Origin: CBDUQP01 sp965369385
Lineage (GTDB): Bacteria; Planctomycetota; Phycisphaerae; SM23-33
NCBI GenBank assembly: GCA_965369385.1
Contig: CBDUQP010000028.1
Coordinates: 1-29,489 of the forward strand
Reading direction: 5' to 3'
DNA: 29,489 nucleotides
A program made the position numbers and the translations under genes. The notes beneath the pieces were generated by a model that was not told where the DNA came from, ran no database searches, and saw only the letters and a list, made by a program, of their open reading frames with translations. Of the stretch, positions 16,987-25,121 are shown in pieces (the stretch's first letter is position 1; each line of letters starts with the position of its first letter).

Positions 16987-18608
16987 TGGTAAAAATGCCT
17001 TGTTCCGGTGAACACCATCGCCAGGCCCAATTCGTCCGCACGGGCGATAACGTCTTCATCCTTCTTGGCACCACCAGGCTCGATGACAGCCGTCGCACCG
17101 GCCTCAACTGCCCAATCGAGGCTGTCGGGGAATGGGAAGAATGCATCGGAAGCGAGTGAGCATCCTTTGTTATCAACAACGTTTCCACCGCCGTAGGCCT
17201 TGGCGATCTGCCCGGCAAGGCGAGCGGAATTAACGCGACTCATCTGGCCCGCACCCGCGCCCAGGAGCGTTTGATCCTTGGCCAGCACAATCGCGTTGCT
17301 CTTGACATGCTTGCAAACAAGCCATGAGAAACGAAGATCCATCATTTCCTTCTCTGTCGGCTGACGCTTGGTGACTACTTTCCAGTCAGACTCATTCAGT
17401 CCCAACAAGTCACGATCCTGCACTAACATACCGCCCACCACATACTTGAGGGACTTTTCATCATTACGAACACCGTTCAGCGGGCCAACTTCCAGCAGGC
17501 GAACATTTTGCCCCCAGCCATCCCGAGCCCGGATAATATCGAGTGCGTTACCCTCGAACAGTGGAGCTATGATAATCTCAGCGAAGAAACCGCCTGCTCC
17601 CGCATCCTTACCCCAACGCTTGTAGGTTTCCACGATCGCCTGGGCAAGAGCGGGCGTAACCGGGCGATTCACCGCGATTATCCCACCCATGGCTGCGTTT
17701 ACATCACCGAAATATGCCTTTCGGTACGCCTCGACCAGATCATCGTCCATGGAGCAACCGGCGGGATTCGCATGCTTGATGATCGCGACGGCTGACTGAT
17801 CCAAATCCTTGACCAACTCAAGAGCACCGTTGGCGTCGAAATAGTTGTTGTACGAAATTTCCTTGCCGCCCAGCAGTTTCGCATTTCCAACGCATGGCTC
17901 GCTATTGTCATCGCTCACGTAGAAAGCTCCGCTCTGATGCGGATTCTCACCGTAGCGAAGATCGTGTGCCTTACGATAACTGAAGCTGACCCGCTCGGGC
18001 AGGTGTTCGCCAAGCTGGCCGGCCAGGTATGTGGAGATAGCAGTATCGTAGTGACATGTGAGCGCAAATGCCTGGCGGGCGAGCTTCTGGCGCGTATCGA
18101 AGCCGACCTTTCCGTGGTTCGCCACCATCTCGTCCAAAACTACGTTGTACTGGCTTCTGTCGGTAACTACGCTGACGAATTTGTGGTTCTTGGCGGCTGC
18201 CCTGACCATTGTGGGCCCGCCGATGTCGATCATCTCAACCGCATCGGCCAGCGTGCAGCCGTCTTTGGCTATCGCCTGCTCGAACGGATACAGGCTCACG
18301 CAAACCAGGTCTATCGGCTCGAGGCCGTACTTTTCGATGTCGGCCTGATGCTCGGGATCGTCCCGCAGCGCCAAAATGCCGCCGTGTACTTTGGGATGCA
18401 GAGTAACTACTCGGTGTCCGAGCATTTCGGGAAAACCTGTCCACTCCTGCACGTATCTAACTTTGATACCGGCAGCTTCGATCGCCTTTGCGGTTCCGCC
18501 CGAGGAGATAATCTCGACGCCCATATCGACAAGCGATTTCGCGAAAGCTTCAATCCCAGTCTTATCGTAGACGCTGATCAATGCCCTTTTGATGGCGACT
18601 TCGTCCAT
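16983..18608 (-). CDS. purH: Bifunctional AICAR transformylase / IMP cyclohydrolase
   Basis: Catalyses the last two steps of purine synthesis: formylation of AICAR with 10-formyl-THF, then ring closure to IMP. The protein has 541 residues, a normal length. The N-terminal cyclohydrolase domain has the MGS-like fold (ISSGGTAKAIEAAGI at 34-48, then GHRVVTLHPKVHGGIL). The transformylase domain has DLRYGENPHQSGAFY and the catalytic Lys278-His279 in IIKHANPAGC, with Ala where many homologues have Cys. AAAGGA lies eight bases before the ATG. It stands apart from other purine genes, and I see no purine or ZTP riboswitch in the 170 bases upstream. Confidence 0.97.
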   Translation of the reverse strand: MDEVAIKRALISVYDKTGIEAFAKSLVDMGVEIISSGGTAKAIEAAGIKVRYVQEWTGFPEMLGHRVVTLHPKVHGGILALRDDPEHQADIEKYGLEPIDLVCVSLYPFEQAIAKDGCTLADAVEMIDIGGPTMVRAAAKNHKFVSVVTDRSQYNVVLDEMVANHGKVGFDTRQKLARQAFALTCHYDTAISTYLAGQLGEHLPERVSFSYRKAHDLRYGENPHQSGAFYVSDDNSEPCVGNAKLLGGKEISYNNYFDANGALELVKDLDQSAVAIIKHANPAGCSMDDDLVEAYRKAYFGDVNAAMGGIIAVNRPVTPALAQAIVETYKRWGKDAGAGGFFAEIIIAPLFEGNALDIIRARDGWGQNVRLLEVGPLNGVRNDEKSLKYVVGGMLVQDRDLLGLNESDWKVVTKRQPTEKEMMDLRFSWLVCKHVKSNAIVLAKDQTLLGAGAGQMSRVNSARLAGQIAKAYGGGNVVDNKGCSLASDAFFPFPDSLDWAVEAGATAVIEPGGAKKDEDVIARADELGLAMVFTGTRHFYH

Positions 18609-18780
18609 TGTGTATATCCTTTCAGTCGCATTGATGGTGATAACTGGTGTTAAAACCGATCAAATTATTTGAATTGTGCCAGTTCGTGTCGCCGATTCAG
18701 CTCGGCGGTCAAACCACAAACAGGCAACCCTCCCATAACTCGGGTGGACATTCGATCTTGCCGCGATGGTCCATCCTGTA

Positions 18781-19992
18781 CTACTGGAGCTGCTTAAGCA
18801 TTTCGGGGGTAATACGTCCCGCTGACAGTTGACGAATGCAGTACACCTTTCCGTCAGGCGTATACCCGAAAATAGCGGGTGCCGATGTGTTCGGGATAAA
18901 CGTCGATATTCCGGTAAGCGGTACCGATGACTTGATCCTTCCCGACACCTCGTCTATTGCAATCGCCCTGCTCCTGGTATCCAGCACGTACACGGTGCCC
19001 TTAATGACAGCAAGCACCTTTCGCCCATCTTCCAACATCCACCGACGTTTGCCGGTCTTGGCATTGATAGCGTGGAACTTTCCGCCCGTTGCATACTGGA
19101 ATACCGTCCTGTCACTAGCCTGAATAGGCTCCAACAGGGCCTTTCCGCAATCGTAAGGCTCCCAGAGCGGCTGACCGGTCCATGTGTTGAACGCGTACAC
19201 CATGCCGTCTTCACAAGGCACGAAGCAACCCTTGGCCGAGACTTGGAAAGCCACACTCACAGGCCCATCCACCTTTTGCTCCCAGATGCGTTTGTTGCGG
19301 TTGGAATCTTTGAATGAACTGACAACACCGGACGTCGTAGCCACAAAACCAACGCCCTTATATGTGTTCACGGGAGCAACTATCTTGCCGGTGAAACCGA
19401 GTGTCCAGGTCTTCACGCCTTCCTGCAACAACAGCGAATACAGCCACCCGCGATCGTCAGGCACATAGTAATTGCCCACGGCTGAGGCACCGCGCGTAGA
19501 GGCAGCACCGAAGGTAAGCGGCAATTTTCTGAGAACTTCACCTGTCCGGCGGTTGAGGACCGTCACATCTGTTATCGTGCCCAAGATAACCGCGTCGACA
19601 GGCTTCACATTCTTCAAATAATCGAGCTCGTTGTAATACTTGATTGGCGTGAGTCCCTTGGTGAGACGAATGCCATCGTAATGGATCGGCATGTACGTGA
19701 TCACGCCTTTGGACGCCAGAGGATAGCTCCAAAGAGCAATACCGCGGGCTGCATCGATGGCAATGACGGTGTTGAAGTTTGTCAGGAGATAGAGGTTCTC
19801 ATCAACCAGGCTTGCCCGCTCGACCTTTTCGCCCTCTGAAAGATCCACCGGACAATACCAGTAATGTTGCAGTCCGGCCTCAGCGAGAACTTCGCTATCA
19901 ACCAGTTCAACTTTGGGTGCCTGACAGCCTGTCATCACCACAACTGCCATTACCACTGCCAACACGAGTACCATATTGAACAAACTACGCAT
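18781..19992 (-). CDS. PQQ-type beta-propeller lipoprotein, BamB-like
   Basis: I chose the start at 19992 (403 aa) because AGGAG lies six bases upstream and the product opens with MRSLFN, a hydrophobic stretch and the lipobox VMTGC (Cys23). The mature part has repeated blade-like motifs such as GIALWSYPLAS, GVVSSFKDSNRNKRIWEQ, GMVYAFNTWTGQPLWEP and KFHAINAKTGKRRWML. This is the PQQ/Trp-docking pattern shared with BamB of the outer-membrane protein assembly complex, but no cofactor-binding enzyme residues can be assigned. It is the last gene of a packed minus-strand cluster behind proC and two small genes (38-base gap). A scaffold or protein-binding role in the envelope is likely; equivalence to BamB is inference. 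Confidence 0.88.
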   Translation of the reverse strand: MRSLFNMVLVLAVVMAVVVMTGCQAPKVELVDSEVLAEAGLQHYWYCPVDLSEGEKVERASLVDENLYLLTNFNTVIAIDAARGIALWSYPLASKGVITYMPIHYDGIRLTKGLTPIKYYNELDYLKNVKPVDAVILGTITDVTVLNRRTGEVLRKLPLTFGAASTRGASAVGNYYVPDDRGWLYSLLLQEGVKTWTLGFTGKIVAPVNTYKGVGFVATTSGVVSSFKDSNRNKRIWEQKVDGPVSVAFQVSAKGCFVPCEDGMVYAFNTWTGQPLWEPYDCGKALLEPIQASDRTVFQYATGGKFHAINAKTGKRRWMLEDGRKVLAVIKGTVYVLDTRSRAIAIDEVSGRIKSSVPLTGISTFIPNTSAPAIFGYTPDGKVYCIRQLSAGRITPEMLKQLQ

Positions 19993-20030
19993 AACTGACT
20001 CCTGAACAGCAAGTTCACCACAAAATAGCA

Positions 20031-20318
20031 CTATGCCTCATCTTGCGGCGCAAACTCTATGTAGTCGCTCAGATGGACACCCTCGCGGCCTTCAAAATCC
20101 GTGATCCGCTCGATTCGTGCCAGATCATCTTCAATGCGGCTTGCAAGCTTGAAGATATACGTCCCGCCACTAAGCCTGGCATTGAGGTCTGCCACCATCT
20201 CGTCCCAGTTACCGCCGTATAGCTCGCTGTTCACCACAACGAGCATTCGTTCCTCGCGAGTCATCCTCAAAAGGAATTCCCGCAACTCCTGCTGGGACTG
20301 ATCCGGGGCGTTGTTCAC
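20031..20318 (-). CDS. Small conserved-looking cytoplasmic protein of unknown function
   Basis: The protein has 95 residues starting at GTG. It is charged and mostly helical by pattern, with no signal peptide or membrane segment: a Gln/Glu-rich helix (RMTREERMLVVVNSELYGGN), a central part with two acidic helices, and an acidic end. I recognise no family. Its GTG overlaps the TGA of the preceding 75-codon frame in a GTGA arrangement, and the lipoprotein gene starts 38 bases after its stop. No good Shine-Dalgarno sequence precedes it, so translation may depend on coupling. It is probably real because of its composition and operon position. Confidence 0.65.
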   Translation of the reverse strand: MNNAPDQSQQELREFLLRMTREERMLVVVNSELYGGNWDEMVADLNARLSGGTYIFKLASRIEDDLARIERITDFEGREGVHLSDYIEFAPQDEA

Positions 20319-20542
20319 GACTTACACCATGGCAGGATATCCAGCACGCTGGTACTCCGGGCGACGACCCACACGAGTTTAACACCCTCGCCAAACCAGG
20401 GGCGCATCTGAGGTTGATACTCTAAAGTGCTGCACCAGCGTTTGCAAACATAATGTTGCCTATCCACCAGCCTTGCACGCCACCTGCTCCCGGCATTTCC
20501 GGACCGATCCTCTGCAAGACAATTTGACTTTACACCGATCAT
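20315..20542 (-). CDS. 75-residue ORF coupled to proC, unknown function
   Basis: The frame starts at an ATG that overlaps the proC stop codon (ATGA) and ends in a TGA that overlaps the GTG of the next gene (GTGA). That double coupling is the main evidence. The product is basic and rich in Trp, Arg and Cys (four cysteines), with a hydrophobic run GVKLVWVVARSTSVLDILPW near the C-terminus. It is not the YggT or YggU/DUF167 protein that often follows proC. Shine-Dalgarno support is absent. It may be a real translationally coupled gene or only a spacer frame. Confidence 0.4.
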   Translation of the reverse strand: MIGVKSNCLAEDRSGNAGSRWRARLVDRQHYVCKRWCSTLEYQPQMRPWFGEGVKLVWVVARSTSVLDILPWCKS

Positions 20543-21345
20543 GTGCCCAATTCTCGGCTTCGCTCTGCGGCGGCTTTCACTGCCTTCACTATGCCTGCTT
20601 TTACCCCCTCGCCATCCATGGTCTCGATAGCGCGTTGAGTCGTTCCGCCCGGGCTTGTTACCTTAGCACGAAGATCTTGCGGGCTTTCGCCTGTCTGCTG
20701 GGCCAATCTCGCAGCACCCAGACACGTCTGAATCGCCAATAATGAGGCTTGCTCTTCGCTAAGTCCCTCAGAAACACCCGCTTCTATCATGGCTTCCAGC
20801 AGATAGAAGAAATACGCCGGCCCCGAACCGCTAACCGCAGTGACCCCATCTATCGCCGATTCGTTCAGCACCATTGTTTTTCCGCTAGCAGCAAATAACT
20901 CCTGAGTCCAGGAAATGTCATCTTCCGTGCTGCGCGCTCCTGCGCAGACGGCCGACATGCCCGCACCGACAAGCATCGGAGTGTTTGGCATTACCCGCAC
21001 GATTCTTGCCTTGTTGCCGAGTTTCTCGGCAATAAAACTCGTGCTCACACCGGCAGCGATGGAGATTACCAGCGTATCTGCCGACATCAAAGCCGCTATT
21101 TGCTCCAGTACGCACGCCATTACCTGAGGCTTGACCGCCAGCAGAAGTCGCTCGCAATCTGCGACTAGACCATTGTTCTCCAGGCACTTTACGCCCAAAG
21201 TAGCACTCAGGTAATCCCTTCGCTCAGCCAACGGTTCAAAAACCACGGTCTCTTTGGCCACAAGCACGCCTGCGGAAAGAACTCCTCGCAGGATGGCCTC
21301 GGCCATGTTCCCGCCACCTATCACTCCAAGCCTATATGCTGCCAT
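20539..21345 (-). CDS. proC: Pyrroline-5-carboxylate reductase
   Basis: Reduces pyrroline-5-carboxylate to proline with NAD(P)H, the last step of proline synthesis. The start at 21345 (268 aa) is preferred because AAAGG lies seven bases upstream; an ATG five codons earlier lacks this spacing. The Rossmann motif is LGVIGGGNMAEAILRG near the N-terminus. The dimerisation domain carries GSGPAYFFYLLEAMIEAG and the family signature TSPGGTTQRAIE. The length is typical. It is the first gene of a minus-strand cluster whose next start codon overlaps its stop. Confidence 0.96.
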   Translation of the reverse strand: MAAYRLGVIGGGNMAEAILRGVLSAGVLVAKETVVFEPLAERRDYLSATLGVKCLENNGLVADCERLLLAVKPQVMACVLEQIAALMSADTLVISIAAGVSTSFIAEKLGNKARIVRVMPNTPMLVGAGMSAVCAGARSTEDDISWTQELFAASGKTMVLNESAIDGVTAVSGSGPAYFFYLLEAMIEAGVSEGLSEEQASLLAIQTCLGAARLAQQTGESPQDLRAKVTSPGGTTQRAIETMDGEGVKAGIVKAVKAAAERSRELGT

Positions 21346-21397
21346 TTCAGTACCTTTCACACATAAATCACAAACAGACGTTCAAAAGCCTTGTGAA

Positions 21398-21426
21398 ATT
21401 ATATATATGCTTCCCGACACTGTGCA
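21398..21426 (-). promoter_or_regulatory. Candidate promoter of the proC cluster
   Basis: On the minus strand a perfect TATAAT (21403-21398) is preceded at 17 bases by TGCACA (21426-21421), which matches four of six -35 positions. It lies 53 bases upstream of the proC start. Confidence 0.55.
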
Positions 21427-21636
21427 TGCAATGCTTTTCACAGCCCTTTGGAGACATCTCACGCCGAATGCTGCACGATTGCCATTAACCAGACCCATTG
21501 ACATGCACCTGTGATGAACCGATGCCTGTATGCATCCGTACATGCATTAGACACCCTTTGGCATGGCTGTCTGGAAGGCTTTTTTGCAATAAAACCTTGA
21601 AAAATCCCTCCGATATGATATTTGTATTCAACCCTT

Positions 21637-21710
21637 GGCGGCGTAGCTCAGTTGGTTAGAGCGAGGGATTCATAAGCCCTAGGTCACTGGTTCGAATCCA
21701 GTCGCCGCTA
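21637..21710 (+). tRNA. tRNA with CAU anticodon (Met, elongator type)
   Basis: A full cloverleaf is visible: acceptor GGCGGCG with CGCCGCT (a G-U at pair 1:72), D stem GCTC/GAGC, anticodon loop TTCATAA with CAT, variable AGGTC, T stem ACTGG/CCAGT with TTCGAAT, and discriminator A. The 3' CCA is not encoded. The D stem and acceptor are not initiator-like, so this is elongator tRNA-Met, or tRNA-Ile whose C34 is modified to lysidine; sequence alone does not decide. The anticodon stem has an A-G opposition at 31:39. A TATGAT box lies at 21614-21619. Confidence 0.95.
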
Positions 21711-21714
21711 CTTC

Positions 21715-21755
21715 AGGCAGGCTCGTCGATAAACGACAGCCTGCCTTTTGTTTTG
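21715..21755 (+). terminator. Terminator after the tRNA gene
   Basis: AGGCAGGCT (21715-21723) pairs with AGCCTGCCT (21738-21746), with an inner GTCG/CGAC helix and one bulged C, followed by TTTTGTTTT. It begins five bases after the tRNA and shows that the tRNA is a single-gene transcript. Confidence 0.9.
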
Positions 21756-21927
21756 TCCGGTAGCCCTCAACAACTCGCAGCGATACCATACCCGATGACA
21801 TTCTCGCTGGGTTTTAGCCCCTTCCTATTGAGCCTTTTTCCTTGAACCTTGTTTCGCGGAGAGTTAAATTGGCTGTTGATACTTTTGTGATTCGTTATCC
21901 TGTATCCTAACTTGGGAGAGAATAATC

Positions 21928-22050
21928 ATGCTGGCTGACCTCGAAGCAATATCAGATGCGCTATTGAACCCGCTTGTGATGGGCGGATTGATTGTCGCTA
22001 TTATTATCCTTATCGTTGTGCTGAAAAAAATGCGCAACAGGGATGTATAG
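21928..22050 (+). CDS. 40-residue single-pass membrane peptide
   Basis: A short frame with a strong ribosome binding site (GGGAGAG, seven bases before ATG). The product starts MLADLEAISDALLNPL, continues into a hydrophobic helix of about 17 residues (GGLIVAIIILIVVL) and ends in a basic tail KKMRNRDV. The layout, acidic amphipathic start, one transmembrane helix and positive-inside tail, is that of a genuine small membrane protein. I know no family. It is transcribed towards the gene-free stretch that precedes dnaA's 3' end. A toxin-like or regulatory membrane peptide is possible, but nothing specific supports it. Confidence 0.6.
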   Translation: MLADLEAISDALLNPLVMGGLIVAIIILIVVLKKMRNRDV

Positions 22051-22465
22051 AAAACCTGCCCGTCATCGCTGTCCACATTGAACCGCTTGGCGCTCTGGCT
22101 GCATCAACTGGGTAGCTACGCCAGAGGACCAAGTGCTTGGGTAGCGGAAACTCATTATCCAACGAATACACCCTGCTACGTCCCATCCTTGTCATGCAGA
22201 CATGGAGCGAGCAAGGTATGCACATCTAAATTCATGCCTACCCCCCTTTTGTTTGTTGCGCGATAACTCTTCTTCCATCTGCACCGCTTTGGGCAGACAG
22301 CGGGAGGGGTTGATGCTGATTCGACAAAAGCGCCGGCCCTTTATTGAAAAACTTGAAAAAGAGGTGTTGCACAGACACGTTTTCCACAGTATTGCAAGCT
22401 TCATAAACGTAAGTATCTGTTTTGATTGAGATTGCAACGAAACTCAAAATCGCGAGCGTGGCGCA

Positions 22466-22510
22466 AAAGACGCAACAAACGCAACGCTTTTGGAAGTTTG
22501 TTGCGTCTTT
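22466..22510. repeat. 15-bp perfect inverted repeat in the candidate origin
   Basis: AAAGACGCAACAAAC (22466-22480) and GTTTGTTGCGTCTTT (22496-22510) are perfect inverted arms around 15 bases. Ten bases of the right arm, GTTTGTTGCG, occur again at 22251-22260. It ends in only three T residues on the plus strand, so a terminator role is uncertain. Confidence 0.85.
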
Positions 22511-23124
22511 CAGGCCGCCTGTAGAATTCTGGACCAAATCGCATGCAGCGTTTTAGGCATCAAGGGTCAGTATGTTATTGTGTGACTGCGCTTGTCGCGA
22601 AGAAGCAGTAGGCGAAGACTTACTGTCATGTGTGCTGTCACAAGGTGAAGAGTGCGTACGTGCTTGCCTTTGGGCAGTCACTATATTGCAGATGAAAAGC
22701 TACGTTACGCGAACAGAAACAAGAATAGCGACAATAGCTGTGGCTGGTATCAGTTGAGTTGTGTATGCAATTTGGGTTTGTACGTTTCTGCTTGAGAGAG
22801 ATTCAATTCTTCATGGGGTGATAGCTGGCAGATTGCTTTCATGGGGCTGTGCGTGAGGGTCTTCTATATATATTTAAACAAATATAGTATTAGTATTGAT
22901 AGGGCCTGTGAGTTGTGTGCAGTCTGAAACCCCTCGGCATAACATGAAACCAGGAAAGCAGTTGGAACAGAGGCACTGAAAAGAGGGGCGTGGAAAGGTT
23001 GTTGGCAAACGTGTTTGGAAGTGTGTGCGCGCAGCGACTTTGAACTTTGCGCCAGCCCAACGCGAGAGCGCGCGCAGTTGAACAGCGTTAGTATCGCCGC
23101 AAAACAATACAGCTTATCCATGTG

Positions 23125-23133
23125 TTATTCACA
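23125..23133 (+). promoter_or_regulatory. DnaA box
   Basis: TTATTCACA matches the TTATNCACA consensus at all nine positions. It is accompanied by TTATCCATG two bases upstream and by an inverted near-match CTATTCACA at 23265-23257. Confidence 0.6.
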
Positions 23134-23370
23134 GAACCTGTTGATAACTTTAGACCGATTCTGTCGGATTCTGCTCTTGCATAAGCGAGTCCACACTAGC
23201 TATCGGCCGACGGTCTGAGAGAACTTCAGGGAATTAGAGAATTGTTCACGTTTTTTTGTGAATAGTGGAGAAGCATTGTCTGGAGAGAAGTCGCAGATGG
23301 CCAAACGGAGCATTTGGTGCGCGAGGAGTTGGCGAAGATTTTCGAATGCGAGCTGTTTTGTCCGGAAGGA

Positions 23371-24705
23371 TTATTGTGCAGCGAGAATCTGGTTGCTGAG
23401 TTTTTGGAGAGTAGCGTTGAGTTTGGGATCCTGATTGCTCATACCCTGGATGGTCTTGTTGGCGTGAAGTACGGTGGTGTGGTCTCTTCCGCCGAAGTAG
23501 CCTCCGATTTCCTGCAAACTGTGGCGGGTGAGCCTTCTTGCCAGATACATGCAGATCTGGCGCGGGAAAGCTATGGAGCGGCTTCTTTTTTTGCTTTGCA
23601 GATCGGCGCGGCGAACATTGTAGAGCGTTATTACAGCGGTGAGTATGTCTTCGATGGTAACATTGTGCTCGGCGACCTGTGGGACGGTTCCAAGGGCTTC
23701 TTCAGCGATCTTGAGGCTTATTTGTGTGTCGGCTACCTGCGCGAGCATTGCCACTTTGGCGATTGCACCTTCGAGTTCCCGCGTATTTGAATCTATGGTG
23801 GAAGCAATGAAGCACGCCACATCCTGTGGGAGGTTGATATTGCGCTTGCGGGCCTTGGAATGGATAATTGCCAGGCGGGTTTCGTAGCAGGGTTTGTCTA
23901 TCTGGGCGACGAGTCCCCAATGGAACCGGCTTACGAGGCGTTCTTCGAGATCGGAGATTTCACCCGGCCCGCGGTCGCACGTGAGGATGATCTGCTTATT
24001 GGCTTGATAGAGTGTATTAAACGTGTGGAAGAACTCTTCCTGCGTTTGTTCATGGTTGGCGAGGAACTGGATATCGTCGACAGCCAGGACATCCAGATGG
24101 CGATATCTGTAGCGGAAACTGGCGAGCTGTCCTTTCTCGACCGCAGCGATGAAATCGTTCACAAACATCTCGCAAGACAGTATTTCTATCTTTGCATCCT
24201 GGTTGTCGGCGGTAACTTTGTGGCAGACGGCTTGCAGTATATGCGTCTTGCCCAGACCTACGCTGCCATGGAGGAACAGCGGATTGTAGGTTGTGCCGGG
24301 CATATCGCTGATAGCGGTAGCGGCCGCATGTGCGAGTCGGTTGCATGGGCCTGTAACAAAATTGCTGAAGGTATAGTCCCCGATGAGTTTTTGGGTTCGG
24401 GTTTTTGGCTCGTCCAGGCTTTCGTCACAGGCAGTATCGCTTACATAGTTATCGTCACAGTCGGCGGTGAGGAAGCAGACGCCAACAAGCCGGCCTGTGG
24501 CGGCTTGCGCGGCTTCGGTGAACATACGTGCTGCGTGTTGCTCGCAATATTCTTTTTCCTGCTTGCCGGGGGTTTGAATTTCCAGCAGTCCGTTGTCCAG
24601 TGATAGTGGCTCGAGATCGGTAAACCAGGGTCTGATAATATTCCCGCCGCTTGCGACGACTTTCTGGATTATCTGTTGCCAGAGATCTCGGTCGACAATT
24701 GTCAT
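23371..24705 (-). CDS. dnaA: Chromosomal replication initiator DnaA
   Basis: AAA+ protein that binds DnaA boxes and opens the origin. The 444 residues match the family. A short domain I (about 1-80) is followed by a linker, then the AAA+ core with Walker A GSVGLGKT (147-154) and Walker B LAVDDI (207-212), and the sensor stretch LEERLVSRFHWGL. The DNA-binding domain IV ends in the signature GGRDHTTVLHANKTI (405-419). AAAGGA lies ten bases before the ATG. dnaE lies 416 bases upstream in the same direction; dnaN, recF and gyrB, which often follow dnaA, are not here. Confidence 0.97.
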   Translation of the reverse strand: MTIVDRDLWQQIIQKVVASGGNIIRPWFTDLEPLSLDNGLLEIQTPGKQEKEYCEQHAARMFTEAAQAATGRLVGVCFLTADCDDNYVSDTACDESLDEPKTRTQKLIGDYTFSNFVTGPCNRLAHAAATAISDMPGTTYNPLFLHGSVGLGKTHILQAVCHKVTADNQDAKIEILSCEMFVNDFIAAVEKGQLASFRYRYRHLDVLAVDDIQFLANHEQTQEEFFHTFNTLYQANKQIILTCDRGPGEISDLEERLVSRFHWGLVAQIDKPCYETRLAIIHSKARKRNINLPQDVACFIASTIDSNTRELEGAIAKVAMLAQVADTQISLKIAEEALGTVPQVAEHNVTIEDILTAVITLYNVRRADLQSKKRSRSIAFPRQICMYLARRLTRHSLQEIGGYFGGRDHTTVLHANKTIQGMSNQDPKLNATLQKLSNQILAAQ

Positions 24706-25121
24706 CTAATCGGAATCCTTTCAACGCGCGAAGGAATAGCACAAAACAGTCCATTAAAAAACAGAGGCACGATCACGACATAACCGACGATATCAATACT
24801 TCATCCTGCCAAAGAAACAGGCCCAGGTATTGGTCAATCATCATTCCGTATGCCGGGACTGCCGTCCCAAGTAACGACATGGGACCGAAAACCAGCACCT
24901 TCCATGGCGACGACTTGAAACATCCCTTTGTGAAGATAACCCAACCGGGTCAGGCTAAGTCTATCTACGGTTCGCGTTGCTGTCAAAGCAAAATGGGAGT
25001 AACTATTTTTGTTCTCAAACAACGCTATGGCGAAAATTACTCATCTTTTCTGTTCGAGTTTGCAGGTATCATTGAGCAGATGGGGCCGCGTTGGCTCAAA
25101 CACACTTGGCAGGCCCGGTGA
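24706..25121. other. dnaE-dnaA intergenic region
   Basis: About 416 bases without a supported gene. A short perfect stem GGGAC-TGCC-GTCCC lies at 24855-24868. I found no DnaA box matching the consensus and no promoter with good hexamers, so autoregulation by DnaA is not apparent here, and no clear terminator follows dnaE. Confidence 0.45.

Larger units (their letters stand above)
22051..23370. other. Candidate replication origin region (gene-free)
   Basis: About 1.3 kb without a convincing gene, next to the 3' end of dnaA. It contains a perfect DnaA box TTATTCACA (23125-23133), near-boxes TTTTCCACA (22380-22388) and CTATTCACA on the minus strand (23265-23257), a weaker TTATCCATG (23114-23122), and an AT-rich tract at 22862-22900 that could unwind. 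It also holds a 15-bp inverted repeat at 22466-22510. Origins often flank dnaA, so an oriC is plausible; box density is modest and the call is inference. Confidence 0.4.

Noticed and set aside
18609..18780. Purine or ZTP riboswitch upstream of purH
   Set aside because: Searched by eye for the conserved purine-aptamer and pfl-motif segments; none found.
22572..22757. 61-codon plus-strand frame in the candidate origin
   Set aside because: No ribosome binding site; Cys-rich, low-complexity product; overlapping alternatives are equally open.
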